Positions 8,998 through 18,600 of a DNA stretch of 64,000 nucleotides are shown in pieces (the stretch's first letter is position 1; each line of letters opens with the position of its first letter). Source of the DNA: Hwanghaeella sp965227365 (lineage in GTDB: Bacteria; Pseudomonadota; Alphaproteobacteria; UBA8366; Aestuariispiraceae); NCBI RefSeq assembly GCF_965227365.1, contig NZ_OZ245754.1, positions 372,001 through 436,000 on the forward strand, given 5' to 3'. Made by a program: the position numbers and the translations under genes. A model generated the notes under the pieces. That model saw only the letters and a list, made by a program, of their open reading frames with translations. It was not told the DNA's origin and made no database searches.

Positions 8998-10326
8998 TCA
9001 GGTTTCGGTGAAGGGAGTGATCTTGCTGCCGTCATGGAAGCGGCTGAATCGAAATGGAGTCGGATCGACAATGGGGTGCGCACCGCTGACCAGATCGGCC
9101 ATCAGACGACCAGCCCCCGGGCCGATGCCGAATCCATGGCCGCTGAAGCCGCTTGCGATGAACAGGCCGGGTGTTTGATCGATCTGAGAAATCGCCGGTA
9201 CGGCGTCAGGCGTAACGTCGATGGCGCCGGCCCAGCCCTCTTCGATCGTGGCATTGGCAAAGGCGGGATAGGCAGCGGTCAGATTCCGTTTTGCCGCCCC
9301 CAGAACGTCCTGGCTCGGCTCCGGGTCCCAGATGCGTTTTTCCTCGAAGGGCGAGACTTCATCCATACTCCATTTTCGGTCCTGGCGCATCGCTTCCAAA
9401 AAACGCGGGGACAGCCGGATTCGCAGCGACTTGCGCTCCATCTGGAATGCCGCCCAGAAGGATTTCATCAAACGGAAGCTATCCGGTGTCAGGTGATAAT
9501 AGGACGCCCCGCCATGGGCGATCGTATACCCGCCGTCCAGCCGTTTGCGGATCGCGAAATTGGGGCCGGAAACGGAGGTTTCTATGCCGGCGTCCAGCGG
9601 TGCCGTGCGCATGACACTGGAAATCACGGTCTGTTGCGGAAAATCGATGCCGTGGCGGCGCAAAAACAGGCGTGACCAGGCTCCGCCGGCGACGACCAGT
9701 GCGTCGGTCTCGATTTTTCCGCGTTCGGTGAAGACCGTTGAAATCCGGCCGCCCTTGGTTTCGAAGCCGCGGATGGCGCAATCTGTCAGCACCGCACCGC
9801 CCAGTCGCTGCACGGCCCGCGCAATCGCGGGTGCCGCCTTCGACGGTTCCGCCCTGCCATCACTTGCGGTGTAAAGCGCGCCAAGCCACTTCCGAGCTCC
9901 GCCTGGTACAATTTTTTCGAACTCCTCGCCGGTCAACAGTTTGGTATCCAACTGGTATTGTTGCGCGTAACCGACCCATTCTTCGTAGCGCTCGAGGTCT
10001 TCCTTGGTGGCTGCCAGATAAGCGACCCCCGCTTGGCGGAATCCCGTTTCGTCCTGAATTTCTTCGTTGATCCCGCGCCAGATTTTCAGGCTTTCGATGA
10101 TCAGTGGAATCTCTCCGGGATCGCGGCCCTGCTGCCGGCAATAGCCCCAGTTGCGGCTCGACTGTTCCGCGCCGATCCGTCCTTTTTCGCAAAGCGCGAC
10201 GGACAATCCTTTCTTGGCCAGGAAATAGGCGGTCGAAACGCCTGCTATGCCGCCGCCGACAATAACGATATCGGCTTTGGCGGGAAGTTTGTCGGTGGGT
10301 GTTATGGGGTCTACGGGCGGAGACAT
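8998..10326 (-). CDS. FAD-dependent amine/amino-acid oxidoreductase, DAO family
   Basis: Flavoenzyme of the D-amino-acid oxidase / sarcosine oxidase / gamma-glutamylputrescine oxidase superfamily, 442 aa. The Rossmann FAD motif is ADIVIVGGGIAGVSTAYFLA at about residues 18-37, followed by a Glu in the ALCEKG strand. A C-terminal ASGFSGHGFGIGPGAG (about 398-413) closes the FAD site. No signal peptide or covalent-flavin Cys is evident. An AAGG site precedes the ATG. The substrate is probably a secondary or primary amine or an amino acid; the family cannot be resolved further from sequence. It heads a leftward transcript with the TDT protein and faces a divergent binding protein/dioxygenase pair. 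Confidence 0.9.
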   Translation of the reverse strand: MSPPVDPITPTDKLPAKADIVIVGGGIAGVSTAYFLAKKGLSVALCEKGRIGAEQSSRNWGYCRQQGRDPGEIPLIIESLKIWRGINEEIQDETGFRQAGVAYLAATKEDLERYEEWVGYAQQYQLDTKLLTGEEFEKIVPGGARKWLGALYTASDGRAEPSKAAPAIARAVQRLGGAVLTDCAIRGFETKGGRISTVFTERGKIETDALVVAGGAWSRLFLRRHGIDFPQQTVISSVMRTAPLDAGIETSVSGPNFAIRKRLDGGYTIAHGGASYYHLTPDSFRLMKSFWAAFQMERKSLRIRLSPRFLEAMRQDRKWSMDEVSPFEEKRIWDPEPSQDVLGAAKRNLTAAYPAFANATIEEGWAGAIDVTPDAVPAISQIDQTPGLFIASGFSGHGFGIGPGAGRLMADLVSGAHPIVDPTPFRFSRFHDGSKITPFTET

Positions 10327-10525
10327 GATTTACCTTCGGCAGAAATGGATTGGGGTGCGGCGCAAAATCTCCGCAGTCTGATTTGTGACAAGTGACAGCC
10401 GAACTTGCAACGACGGCTGAGCGCTTCGGCAATCACAGTGTCACGGGGGGCTCATTTTCGTCGAATATCGCGACGCACAATTATTTTCATTTTCATGTTG
10501 CGCTGCGAAATAAACTGTAGGCAAG

Positions 10526-10545
10526 ATAGTAGTTGTTACGACTAT
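10526..10545. promoter_or_regulatory. Candidate operator between divergent oxidase and binding-protein operons
   Basis: Arms ATAGTAGT and ACGACTAT around TGTT form an 8-bp dyad with one mismatch. It lies in the 327-bp gap 10327-10653, which otherwise has no gene; a smaller ATCCC/GGGAT hairpin follows at 10554-10569. The site is about 110 bp before the binding-protein gene and 200 bp before the oxidoreductase gene, a fitting place for a shared regulator. No regulator gene is next to it. Confidence 0.35.
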
Positions 10546-10653
10546 TATGTCGGATCCCGCTTTAGGGATTTGGTGGTGATCCAACTCGATGTCGGCGGGC
10601 TTGTCTGATGGGGCCGTCCGGCGGAGGGGCAACTGCATGGGGAGTGCTATGCC

Positions 10654-11844
10654 ATGATCCGGGTAATTGGAAAGTTTCTGTTCGGTGCCGTTTGTGTCTT
10701 TTGGTCCTTTTCCGCTGCCGCCCAGGATGTGGTGAAGATCGGTTCGCCGCTCGCCTTGACCGGCGCGTTGGCGTCGGAAGGCGCCAAGCAGAAGCTTGCT
10801 TACGACCTCTGGCTCGAACGAGTGAATGCCGCTGGTGGCATCAAGGTTGGCGATCGCCTTTTGCCGGTTGAATTGATCACCTACGATTATCAGACCGATG
10901 GAAAACGGGCCGGTATCCTTGCTGAAAAACTGATCACGGATGACGAGGTCGACTTCCTGACCGCGCCCTTCGGGTCGGGCCACACAAAAATCACGGCTGC
11001 TGTAGCGGAACGGTATGGCGTGCCGATCATTGCGGTCGCATCGTCAGAACCGGTGCATAACCAGGGTTTCAAAAATCTGTTCGGAACGCTTGCTCCTTCA
11101 AGCGGTTTGATCAACGGAATGCTGGACCTGTTCTCCGCAGCCAAGCCGGACCTGAAAAAGATTGCGATCCTTGGCCGTGACGACGTTTTCCCGCGCATCA
11201 TGGCCAAGCTGATGGCCGGCGGGGTGGAAGGCCGTGACCTGTCGATCGTCTATAACGACCTCTACCCGGTCGGGACGTTGGATCATTCGGCATCGATCGC
11301 CGCCATTCGGTCGGCAGAACCTGATTGGATTTACGTTACCGGCTATACCGAGGATCTGGTCCTGTTCCGCAAGCAGATGGCGGATCTGGATCTCGACGCC
11401 CCAATCATCACGATGATCACGGGCCCGGCCTACAAGGAGTTCGTGGATAACCTGGGGCCGCTGGCGGAAAACATCACCAGTGCATCCTGGTGGCACTATT
11501 CCGCATCCTATGAAGGAGATGACGTTTTCGGGTCCACAAAGGCTTTCTACGACGCGGTCGTCGAGGCGACCGGCGGTGCGGAACCGGATTATGTCCACGC
11601 CTCTTCCGCGGCGGCTTTGATTGCCCTTCAAAAGGCGATCGAAACAGCGGGCACTCTCGACCGTGATGCCGTTCGCAAAGCGCTGACCGAATTGGACATC
11701 ACCACCTTCTACGGTCCGATCAAATTCCGGGGCGACGGCCTCAACGACAACCGCGATTTGCCCATCATCCAAATTCAGGACGGTAAACCCGCGGTACTCG
11801 CGCCTGCATCGATCTCGACCGGTACGACGAAGCTGATTCAATAA
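10654..11844 (+). CDS. Branched-chain amino-acid-type ABC substrate-binding protein (LivK-like)
   Basis: Periplasmic binding protein of type I fold, 396 aa (Peripla_BP_6). The signal peptide is residues 1-23, ending in SAAAQ. The mature start VVKIGSPLALTGALASEGA is characteristic of LivK/amide-binding relatives, and the hinge-proximal VAERYGVPIIAVASSEPV segment follows. No LivHMGF membrane or ATPase genes lie nearby, so it is an orphan binder here. It is followed after about 29 bp by a dioxygenase gene and is divergent from an FAD oxidase, which suggests that its ligand is the substrate of those enzymes. The ligand itself is not predictable. Confidence 0.9.
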   Translation: MIRVIGKFLFGAVCVFWSFSAAAQDVVKIGSPLALTGALASEGAKQKLAYDLWLERVNAAGGIKVGDRLLPVELITYDYQTDGKRAGILAEKLITDDEVDFLTAPFGSGHTKITAAVAERYGVPIIAVASSEPVHNQGFKNLFGTLAPSSGLINGMLDLFSAAKPDLKKIAILGRDDVFPRIMAKLMAGGVEGRDLSIVYNDLYPVGTLDHSASIAAIRSAEPDWIYVTGYTEDLVLFRKQMADLDLDAPIITMITGPAYKEFVDNLGPLAENITSASWWHYSASYEGDDVFGSTKAFYDAVVEATGGAEPDYVHASSAAALIALQKAIETAGTLDRDAVRKALTELDITTFYGPIKFRGDGLNDNRDLPIIQIQDGKPAVLAPASISTGTTKLIQ

Positions 11845-11873
11845 ATCCAAACGATGCGGAATAGGAGGCGGTG

Positions 11874-12701
11874 ATGAGCGGTTCTTTAACCTCGGAAGAG
11901 GCCGCACATTTCGAGGAGAATGGTTATTTCGTGAAGAAGAGGGCGCTTTCCGTCGCGCATGCGACCGAGTGCCGGTATCGGATCGAGGCGATGGAGCAGG
12001 AACTCGGCGAGGACTGCAACCAGCGCATGAAAATCAAGGCGCATGTGGTGGCGCCTTGGATGGTCGATCTCGCCCGGCATCCGGTTATCCTCGATGCCGT
12101 CGAGTCGCTCCTCGGTCCCGATATCATGCTTTTCGGGTCCTCGATGTTTGCCAAGGCTGCGAAAAACGACAAGTTCGTCTCATGGCATCAGGACAGCGCC
12201 TATTACGGCCTGGATCCCAATGACAGCGTCACCGTCTGGCTTGCCTTCACGAAGAGCAATAAGTCGAACGGGTGTCTACGCGTTCTGCCAGGATCGCACC
12301 TCACCGCCGACTATGAGCATGAGGAAACCTATGATCCTCAGAATCTCCTCGCGCGTGGGCAAACGATTGTCGGGATCGACGATGATCGAGCCGTTTATCT
12401 CGAACTCGAGCCCGGAGAGTTCTCAATCCATCATGTGAGGACGGCGCATGGCAGCCTCGCCAATCCGTCGAACGACAGGCGCATGGGGTTGGCGTTTTTC
12501 TATATCGCCCCCCATGTCCGTTCCACGCTGGGGCGCCGGACAGCACTGTTGGTGCGTGGGCAGGATACGCATGACCATTGGGACCCGGACCCGGTCCCGA
12601 AGCGCGATCTCGATCCGGATACCCTGGCCTTCCTGACTGATATGTGGTCGCGCTATCAAAGCAAGGAAGTGAAGCAGGCTGCCGCCTCCGGAAGGCTCTG
12701 A
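11874..12701 (+). CDS. Phytanoyl-CoA dioxygenase (PhyH) family Fe(II)/2-oxoglutarate oxygenase
   Basis: Non-heme iron, 2-oxoglutarate-dependent dioxygenase, 275 aa. The iron facial triad is visible: H105 and D107 in WHQDSAYYGL and H192 in RTAHGSLANPS, with R203 as the likely 2-oxoglutarate anchor. Family members hydroxylate phytanoyl-CoA, ectoine, aminophosphonates and many small molecules; the substrate is unknown here. The ATG at 11874 stands 5 bp behind a perfect AGGAGG, better spaced than the overlapping GTG at 11871. Placed directly after a binding protein, it probably acts on that protein's ligand. It has no CoA-related neighbour. Confidence 0.88.
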   Translation: MSGSLTSEEAAHFEENGYFVKKRALSVAHATECRYRIEAMEQELGEDCNQRMKIKAHVVAPWMVDLARHPVILDAVESLLGPDIMLFGSSMFAKAAKNDKFVSWHQDSAYYGLDPNDSVTVWLAFTKSNKSNGCLRVLPGSHLTADYEHEETYDPQNLLARGQTIVGIDDDRAVYLELEPGEFSIHHVRTAHGSLANPSNDRRMGLAFFYIAPHVRSTLGRRTALLVRGQDTHDHWDPDPVPKRDLDPDTLAFLTDMWSRYQSKEVKQAAASGRL

Positions 12702-13164
12702 ATATCCCTTGTTTTCTCAGCCCGACTTGTACTGATCGCAAACTGCCCGCGCTTGCTCTCAGGCATTGGGGAGTATCCTCGGGGAATCAGCGACGAAGTA
12801 ATGGTCGCTGGTGGACAGAGGGCGCGGTCACCGGGGACAGATTGAATGTCGGTCAAGCAGTGTCTACTCGATTCATCGATAGAACCGCTCAAGCACGGTA
12901 ACGCAGATGCGGCTTTCCCTTCTCAATTGGTAACTTGGAGTAAGGCTCGATACCGAGGCAATCGGAATGGAGGAAATTGCCGGACCTGTAAGGCATGGAG
13001 CCTTGGACGAGGTTTTGCTGCTGCGTCTCTGTCAACAGGGTGTCGTGATCTGTGATGAAGAAGCGATCGCGGCCCTGTTTTCCTGGTCGATTTTGCCGAC
13101 AGCGTTGAAACGGAAGTCAGCGCGATTGCTTTGTTCGCGGGCCGCGCAGGGGCAAAGGGTATTA
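12702..13164. other. Intergenic stretch with no recognisable gene
   Basis: About 460 bp between the dioxygenase gene and the imuA promoter. No reading frame here has family resemblance, a good ribosome-binding site and adequate length together. It holds no strong hairpin or terminator that I can see. It may be a decayed gene or a long untranslated flank. Confidence 0.4.
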
Positions 13165-13199
13165 TTGACGAAAGAACATACGAGGAACTATAAAAGAAC
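13165..13199 (+). promoter_or_regulatory. SOS promoter with tandem LexA operators before imuA
   Basis: A sigma70-like promoter is visible: -35 TTGACG (13165-13170), an 18-bp spacer, and -10 TATAAA (13189-13194). Three GAAC half-sites stand at 13174, 13185 and 13196, each exactly 11 bp apart. They make two overlapping GAAC-N7-GAAC LexA boxes, the established alphaproteobacterial SOS consensus. The first box fills the spacer and the second covers the -10 element, so LexA binding should block RNA polymerase. Confidence 0.85.
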
Positions 13200-13210
13200 A
13201 AAACAGGAAT

Positions 13211-14029
13211 ATGTGGAAAAGCATGCTGGATGGATCCCCAAATCCGGTGGGACGCGCGGTGTCGGCGAAAGGTCAGGCTTGCCCAATCCGGGCCCGCCGC
13301 ACCTTGCCGGCCGACCTGCGGCGGACGATTGCGGCGATCGAGATGTCCGGCGGGAAAGGGGCTGGGCCTTGCCTTTCCACCGGGATTGCGGAGATCGACG
13401 CGGTTTTGCCGGGGAATGGATTGGCGCTGGCCGCGGTCCACGAGGTCCAGGGCCCGTCCGCCGCGGACTTCGCGTTGCGGTTGATGGTATCCGGCCTGTC
13501 CGGGAACGGCTCCATCCTGTGGTGCGTGCCGGAAGGCCGCCGGGACCATCTCTATGGTCCCGGACTGTGGCAGGCGAGAATCGACCCGCACCGTTTGGTC
13601 GTTGCCGTCTGCCGTGACCGGGAGGAGATGCTCTGGACGGTGGAGGAAGCGCTGAAATCGGGAGCGGTCGCGGCCGTCGTCGCCCAGATGGAGAAGGATC
13701 GGGGGCGGCGGACCCGCGCCATCGGCAGGCCCGTGGACCTGACCGCCAGCCGGCGGCTGCAACTGGCGGCGGAAGCGGGCGGCGGTTTGGGCTTGATCCT
13801 CTCGGAAGGAGAAAACCCGGGGGGCGGGGCGGTGACACCCAGTGCAGCGGCAACCCGTTGGTGGATCGATCCGGCGCCGCTACATGATCCCAGGGACAGA
13901 GCCTGCTGGGCGGCCTCCCTTCTACGGGTGCGTGGCGGTGCCGTGCCGGATACGGTTTGGCGGGTGCGCGTCGACCGGGATGGATCCTCCTCTGCCTCAA
14001 TCCTGCGTAAGGGGAGGATGGCTGGATGA
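13211..14029 (+). CDS. imuA: ImuA, RecA/SulA-like mutasome protein
   Basis: First gene of the SOS mutagenesis cassette imuA-imuB-dnaE2, 272 aa. ImuA resembles the RecA core and, in other bacteria, is needed with ImuB for DnaE2-dependent translesion synthesis. Visible family features are STGIAEIDAVLPGNGLALAAVHEVQG (written here as its key parts STGIAEID and HEVQG, about residues 57-80), the strand ILWCVPEGR and the segment YGPGLWQARIDPHRLV. The ATG at 13211 lies only about 10 bp after the expected transcription start, with a weak, close AGGA; an ATG at 13223 is an alternative. It overlaps imuB by 4 bp (ATGA), a sign of translational coupling. Confidence 0.88.
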   Translation: MWKSMLDGSPNPVGRAVSAKGQACPIRARRTLPADLRRTIAAIEMSGGKGAGPCLSTGIAEIDAVLPGNGLALAAVHEVQGPSAADFALRLMVSGLSGNGSILWCVPEGRRDHLYGPGLWQARIDPHRLVVAVCRDREEMLWTVEEALKSGAVAAVVAQMEKDRGRRTRAIGRPVDLTASRRLQLAAEAGGGLGLILSEGENPGGGAVTPSAAATRWWIDPAPLHDPRDRACWAASLLRVRGGAVPDTVWRVRVDRDGSSSASILRKGRMAG

Positions 14030-15612
14030 CCCGGCCACGCTCCCTGATCTCCCTTTGGCTGCCCTGGCTCGCGACCGAACGATTGGAACGGGATGAGCCC
14101 GCCCTGGCGGAACGCCCCTTCGCGACCTTCATGGAAAGCCGGGGGCAGATGGTTCTGGCGGCGGTGAACCCTTGTGCCGCCGACGCGGGATTGACGCCGG
14201 GGATGAGCCTGGCGAATGCCCGCGCGCTCTATCCTGACGTCACCCTGCGCCGGGCCGATCCGCCGGAAGAACGAAAAATGCTGGATGCTTTGCGCGACTG
14301 GTGCGTTCGCTACACGCCCTGGGTGGCGCTGGACGGGACGGATGGCCTGCTGCTGGATACGACCGGCTGCGGTCATCTGTTCGGCGGGGATGCGGCGATG
14401 CTGGCGGATATCGGGCAGCGTCTCGATGGTATCGGTTTCACCGCCCGGGCGGCGCAGGCGGAAACACCCCTTGCCGCTGTTGCGCTGGCCCGGTTCGGAG
14501 ATGGCAGGCCGTTTGCCACCGGAATGCTTCCCCAGGACGGGCCGGTGCTGCGGGAACGCTTGGCGTCCCTACCGGTGGAGGCCCTGGGGATCACGGCGGA
14601 TACGGCGGCGGGGCTGCACCGGGTGGGGTTGCACAAGATCGGCGATCTCTATCCCCTGCCGCGCTCCAGTCTGGCCACGCGTTTCGGGCTGGATCTCGTT
14701 ACACGGCTCGACCGTGCGCTGGGCGATCTACCGGATGCGATCTCTCCCAAGCCGCATGCGGCGCCTTATCGCGTGCGGCTCTCCTTTCCCGAACCGATCG
14801 GAACGCCGGAAGATATCGCCCGGGCCCTCGATCGGTTGCTGACACGAATGACCGCCAGGCTGGAGCGGGAGCAGCGTGGATGCCGCCGGCTGATGCTTTC
14901 CGTCTATCGGGCGGATGGCGATGTATGCAGCCTGACGGTCGGCGTCGCGCGGGTGGTGCGCGACCCGCATCATCTGGCCCGTCTGTTCGCCGAGCGTCTT
15001 GCGTCCCTCGATCCCGGTTTCGGGATCGACAGCATGATCCTCGCCGCCCCGGTGGTTGAAGATTTGAAGGCCGAGCAGGGAGATGCCGCTTTGCCTGCGG
15101 CGGGTGATGACAAAGGGAAATCTGCGGCGGGGCGGGGAGGGGACCCGGAATTCGACCGACTGCTGGACCGGCTGGCCGCCCGATTGGGTAGCGGCCGGTT
15201 GCTGCGGATAGATCCCCGGCGCAGCCATGTGCCGGAACGTGCCGGGCGTTTTGCCTCCGTCTTCCAGCCCTCGGGCCCTGCGGATGGGGAAGGAGACCGA
15301 CCCCCTTGGCCGGCGGGCCTGCCGATGCGCCCGTCCTTCCTGTTGAATGCGCCGGAACCGGTGGAGACGGAGGCCCATGAGGACATGCCGAGGCGTTTTT
15401 CCTGGCGGGGACGATGGCATGATGTCGGCCGGGTCACGGGGCCGGAACGCTTGTCGCCCGAATGGTGGCGGTCGGAGAGAAATGCGCAGCCACGCGACTA
15501 TTATCGTGTTGAAAGCCCATCCGGTCAGCGGTTCTGGATGTATCGCAGTCCAGGGCTGAACGACGCCAATGCTGGGATCGGGGATTGGTTCATGCATGGG
15601 CTGTTCGGCTGA
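14026..15612 (+). CDS. imuB: ImuB, non-catalytic Y-family polymerase-like protein
   Basis: Second gene of the mutasome, 528 aa. It has the Y-family polymerase fold, but the N-terminal metal-binding Asp of active enzymes is replaced: the protein begins LISLWLPWLATERL instead of an HxDxDxF-type motif. ImuB is known as an inactive hub that recruits DnaE2 to the sliding clamp. The finger/palm block NPCAADAGLTPGMSLANARAL (key parts DAGLTPGMSLANARAL, about 49-64) is clear. After the little-finger domain, near residue 350, AEQGDAAL is a candidate clamp-binding peptide, followed by a Gly/Asp-rich linker. It overlaps imuA by 4 bp and dnaE2 by 1 bp. Confidence 0.92.
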   Translation: MTRPRSLISLWLPWLATERLERDEPALAERPFATFMESRGQMVLAAVNPCAADAGLTPGMSLANARALYPDVTLRRADPPEERKMLDALRDWCVRYTPWVALDGTDGLLLDTTGCGHLFGGDAAMLADIGQRLDGIGFTARAAQAETPLAAVALARFGDGRPFATGMLPQDGPVLRERLASLPVEALGITADTAAGLHRVGLHKIGDLYPLPRSSLATRFGLDLVTRLDRALGDLPDAISPKPHAAPYRVRLSFPEPIGTPEDIARALDRLLTRMTARLEREQRGCRRLMLSVYRADGDVCSLTVGVARVVRDPHHLARLFAERLASLDPGFGIDSMILAAPVVEDLKAEQGDAALPAAGDDKGKSAAGRGGDPEFDRLLDRLAARLGSGRLLRIDPRRSHVPERAGRFASVFQPSGPADGEGDRPPWPAGLPMRPSFLLNAPEPVETEAHEDMPRRFSWRGRWHDVGRVTGPERLSPEWWRSERNAQPRDYYRVESPSGQRFWMYRSPGLNDANAGIGDWFMHGLFG

Positions 15613-18600
15613 TGTCGATGGATCAAGACAGCGCTTATGCCGAACTGCAATGCCTGAGCAACTTCTCTTTCCTGGAAGGGGCGAGCCACCCGGATGAATT
15701 GGTGATACAGGCCTCGGCCTTGGGGCTTTCCGCCATTGGCATTGCCGACCGTAACAGTTTGGCCGGTGTGGTGCGGGCGCATACCGCGGCGAAGCGGCAC
15801 AATATCAAATTGCTGGTCGGCGCGCGGTTGGATCTGGCCGACGGGGCGTCGGTGATCGCCTATCCGAAGGATAAGGAGGCCTATGCAAGGCTGAGCCGTC
15901 TGATCACGCTCGGCCGTCGCCGGGCGGAAAAGGGAAGCTGCCTGCTCTACCGGACGGATGTCATCGAATATGCCGCTGGCATGGTGCTGATCGTGCTTCC
16001 GCCCGCCCAGCATGAAAAGAGTGAACCGGAAGAACTGCTTCTCTACCGGGACACTTTTCCGGGAGACGTCTATCTGGCCGTCAGTCACGGACTGTCCGGC
16101 GACGACGCAACCAGGATCGAGGAATGCGCGGCCTTGGCCCGGCAATCCGGCGTCCCTCTGGTCGCGACCAATGATGTGATGATGCATGCACCCGCCCGCC
16201 GGCCGCTTGCCGATGTGCTGACCTGCATCCGCGAGAAATGCGTGATCGACGATGCCGGTTGGCTGGTCCAGCGCAATGCGGAGCGCCATCTGAAATCGCC
16301 GCAGGAAATGGCAGTGCTGTTCGCCGGATATGAGGGGGCATTGGCGGCCACGCGGGAAATTTCGGAAAAGGTCCGATTCTCCCTGGACGAATTGGCCTAT
16401 ACCTATCCGGACGAGGTGCTTGAGCCGGGGCTGTCGGCGCAGGAGTCGCTGGAGAAGCTGACTTGGCAGGGGGCAAAACAGCGCTATCCGGGCGGCATGC
16501 CGGGCAAGGTCCGGCAGCAGGTGGAGTACGAGTTGAAGCTGATCGGAGAACTCGATTACGCCGCTTATTTCCTCACGGTCTATGACATGGTGCGCTTTGC
16601 CCGGACGCAGGACATCCTGTGTCAGGGACGTGGCTCGGCGGCCAATTCCGCTGTCTGCTACTGTCTGGGCGTGACCGCCGTGGACCCCGCGCGGTTGGAC
16701 CTGCTGTTCGAGCGTTTCGTTTCCGCCGAACGCGGTGAGCCGCCTGATATCGACATCGATTTCGAGCATGAGCGCCGCGAGGAAGTGATTCAGTACATCT
16801 ACGCCAAATACGGCCGCCACCGGGCCGGGTTGGCGGCGACCGTGATCTGTTATCGTGCCCGTGGCGCGGTGCGTGAGGTCGGCAAGGCGATGGGGCTTAG
16901 CGAGGATACGGTGGCGTTGCTGGCGTCCCGTATCTGGGGCTGGTCGACCGAAGATGTCGCGGATGAGCACCTCGCGGAAGTCGGGCTGGACCCGAGCGAC
17001 CGGCGACTACGCCAGACCATTGCGCTGGTGAATGAGATTATCGGCTTTCCACGGCATCTGTCGCAGCATGTCGGCGGCTTTGTCATCACCCGCGGGCGCC
17101 TCGACGAACTGTGCCCGATCGAGAATGCGGCGATGGCCGACCGCACCGTGGTCGAATGGGACAAGGACGACCTGGATGCGCTGGGTATCCTGAAGGTAGA
17201 CGTCCTGGCGCTGGGTATGTTGACCTGCCTGCGAAAGGCCTTTCAGCTGCTGCGCAATCACTATGGCCGGAATTACGATCTGGCGAGCGTCCCGCCGGCG
17301 GACAAGGCGACATACGACATGTTGTGTCGGGCGGACTCGCTGGGTGTCTTCCAGGTGGAAAGCCGGGCGCAGATGGCCTTCCTGCCGCGCATGAAACCGC
17401 GCGATTTCTATGACTTGGTGATCGAGGTGGCGATCGTCCGTCCCGGCCCGATCCAGGGCGATATGGTTCATCCTTACCTGCGCCGCCGGAACGGAGAGGA
17501 GACCGTATCCTTCCCCTCCAAGGAGCTGGAGGACGTCCTGGGCAAGACCCTTGGCGTGCCGTTGTTCCAGGAACAGGCGATGAAGATCGCCATCGTCGCC
17601 GCGGGATTCGAACCGTGGGAGGCGGATCAACTGCGGCGCGCCATGGCGACATTCCGCAAGACCGGGAAAATTCATGAGTTTCATGAGAAGATGGTCGAGG
17701 GGATGGCCGCGAGAGGTTATGAGCGGGACTTCGCCGAACGCTGTTTCCGGCAGATCGAAGGGTTCGGCGAATATGGTTTCCCGGAATCCCACGCTGCCAG
17801 CTTCGCCCTGTTGGTCTATGTCTCCGCCTGGATCAAGTGCCATTATCCGGCGGTCTTCGGCGCATCCCTGCTAAACAGTCAGCCGATGGGGTTCTATGCC
17901 CCGGCGCAAATCATCCGCGATGCGATGGAGCATGGGGTGGAGATCCGCCCGATCGACGTAAACCATTCCTCCTGGGATCATGTGCTGGAGGCGGCGCCGG
18001 AGCATCTTTCCAAGGGCGGTTACGCCATCCGGCTCGGCTTCCGGCAGATCAAGGGATTGTCGCAGGAGGATGGAGACTGGATCGTGGCGGCGCGCGGAAA
18101 CGGATATGCCCAGCCTTTGGATCTATGGCGGCGCGCCGGGGTGAAGAAGCGGGCCTTGCAAGCTCTGGCCAGGGCGGATGCCTTCGGCTCGTTGGGGATG
18201 AGCCGAAGACAGGCGGTTTGGGCGGTACAGGCGGTCGGGGGAGACAAGCCGCTGCCGTTGTTCGAGGTTATGGGCGAGGAGGAGCAGGGGGAGGAACCCG
18301 CTGTCATTTTGCCCGAACCGACCCTGGGGGAGGAGGTGGTGCAGGATTATTCCCACTTGCGTCTGTCCTTGAAGGCGCATCCCTGCGCTCTGCTGCGCCC
18401 GGCCCTTGCGGGGGAGACCTTGGCGGAGGACCTGCTGACTTTGCCGGATGGCGCGACGGTCACGGTATCCGGGCTGGTCCTGGTGCGCCAGCGTCCAGGC
18501 AGTGCGCGCGGCGTCGTCTTTTCGACCCTGGAGGATGAAACGGGATGGTCCAACATCGTCATCTGGCAGGATACGTTCAAGAAGTTCAGGCGGGAGATAT

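Noticed and set aside
12889..12996. 35-codon minus-strand frame before imuA (ends LPIEKGKPHLRYRA)
   Set aside because: Too short, no ribosome-binding site and no recognised family; the upstream frame is closed by a stop.
15525..16970. Long minus-strand frame opposite imuB/dnaE2
   Set aside because: No domain resemblance; the plus strand holds a clear polymerase.
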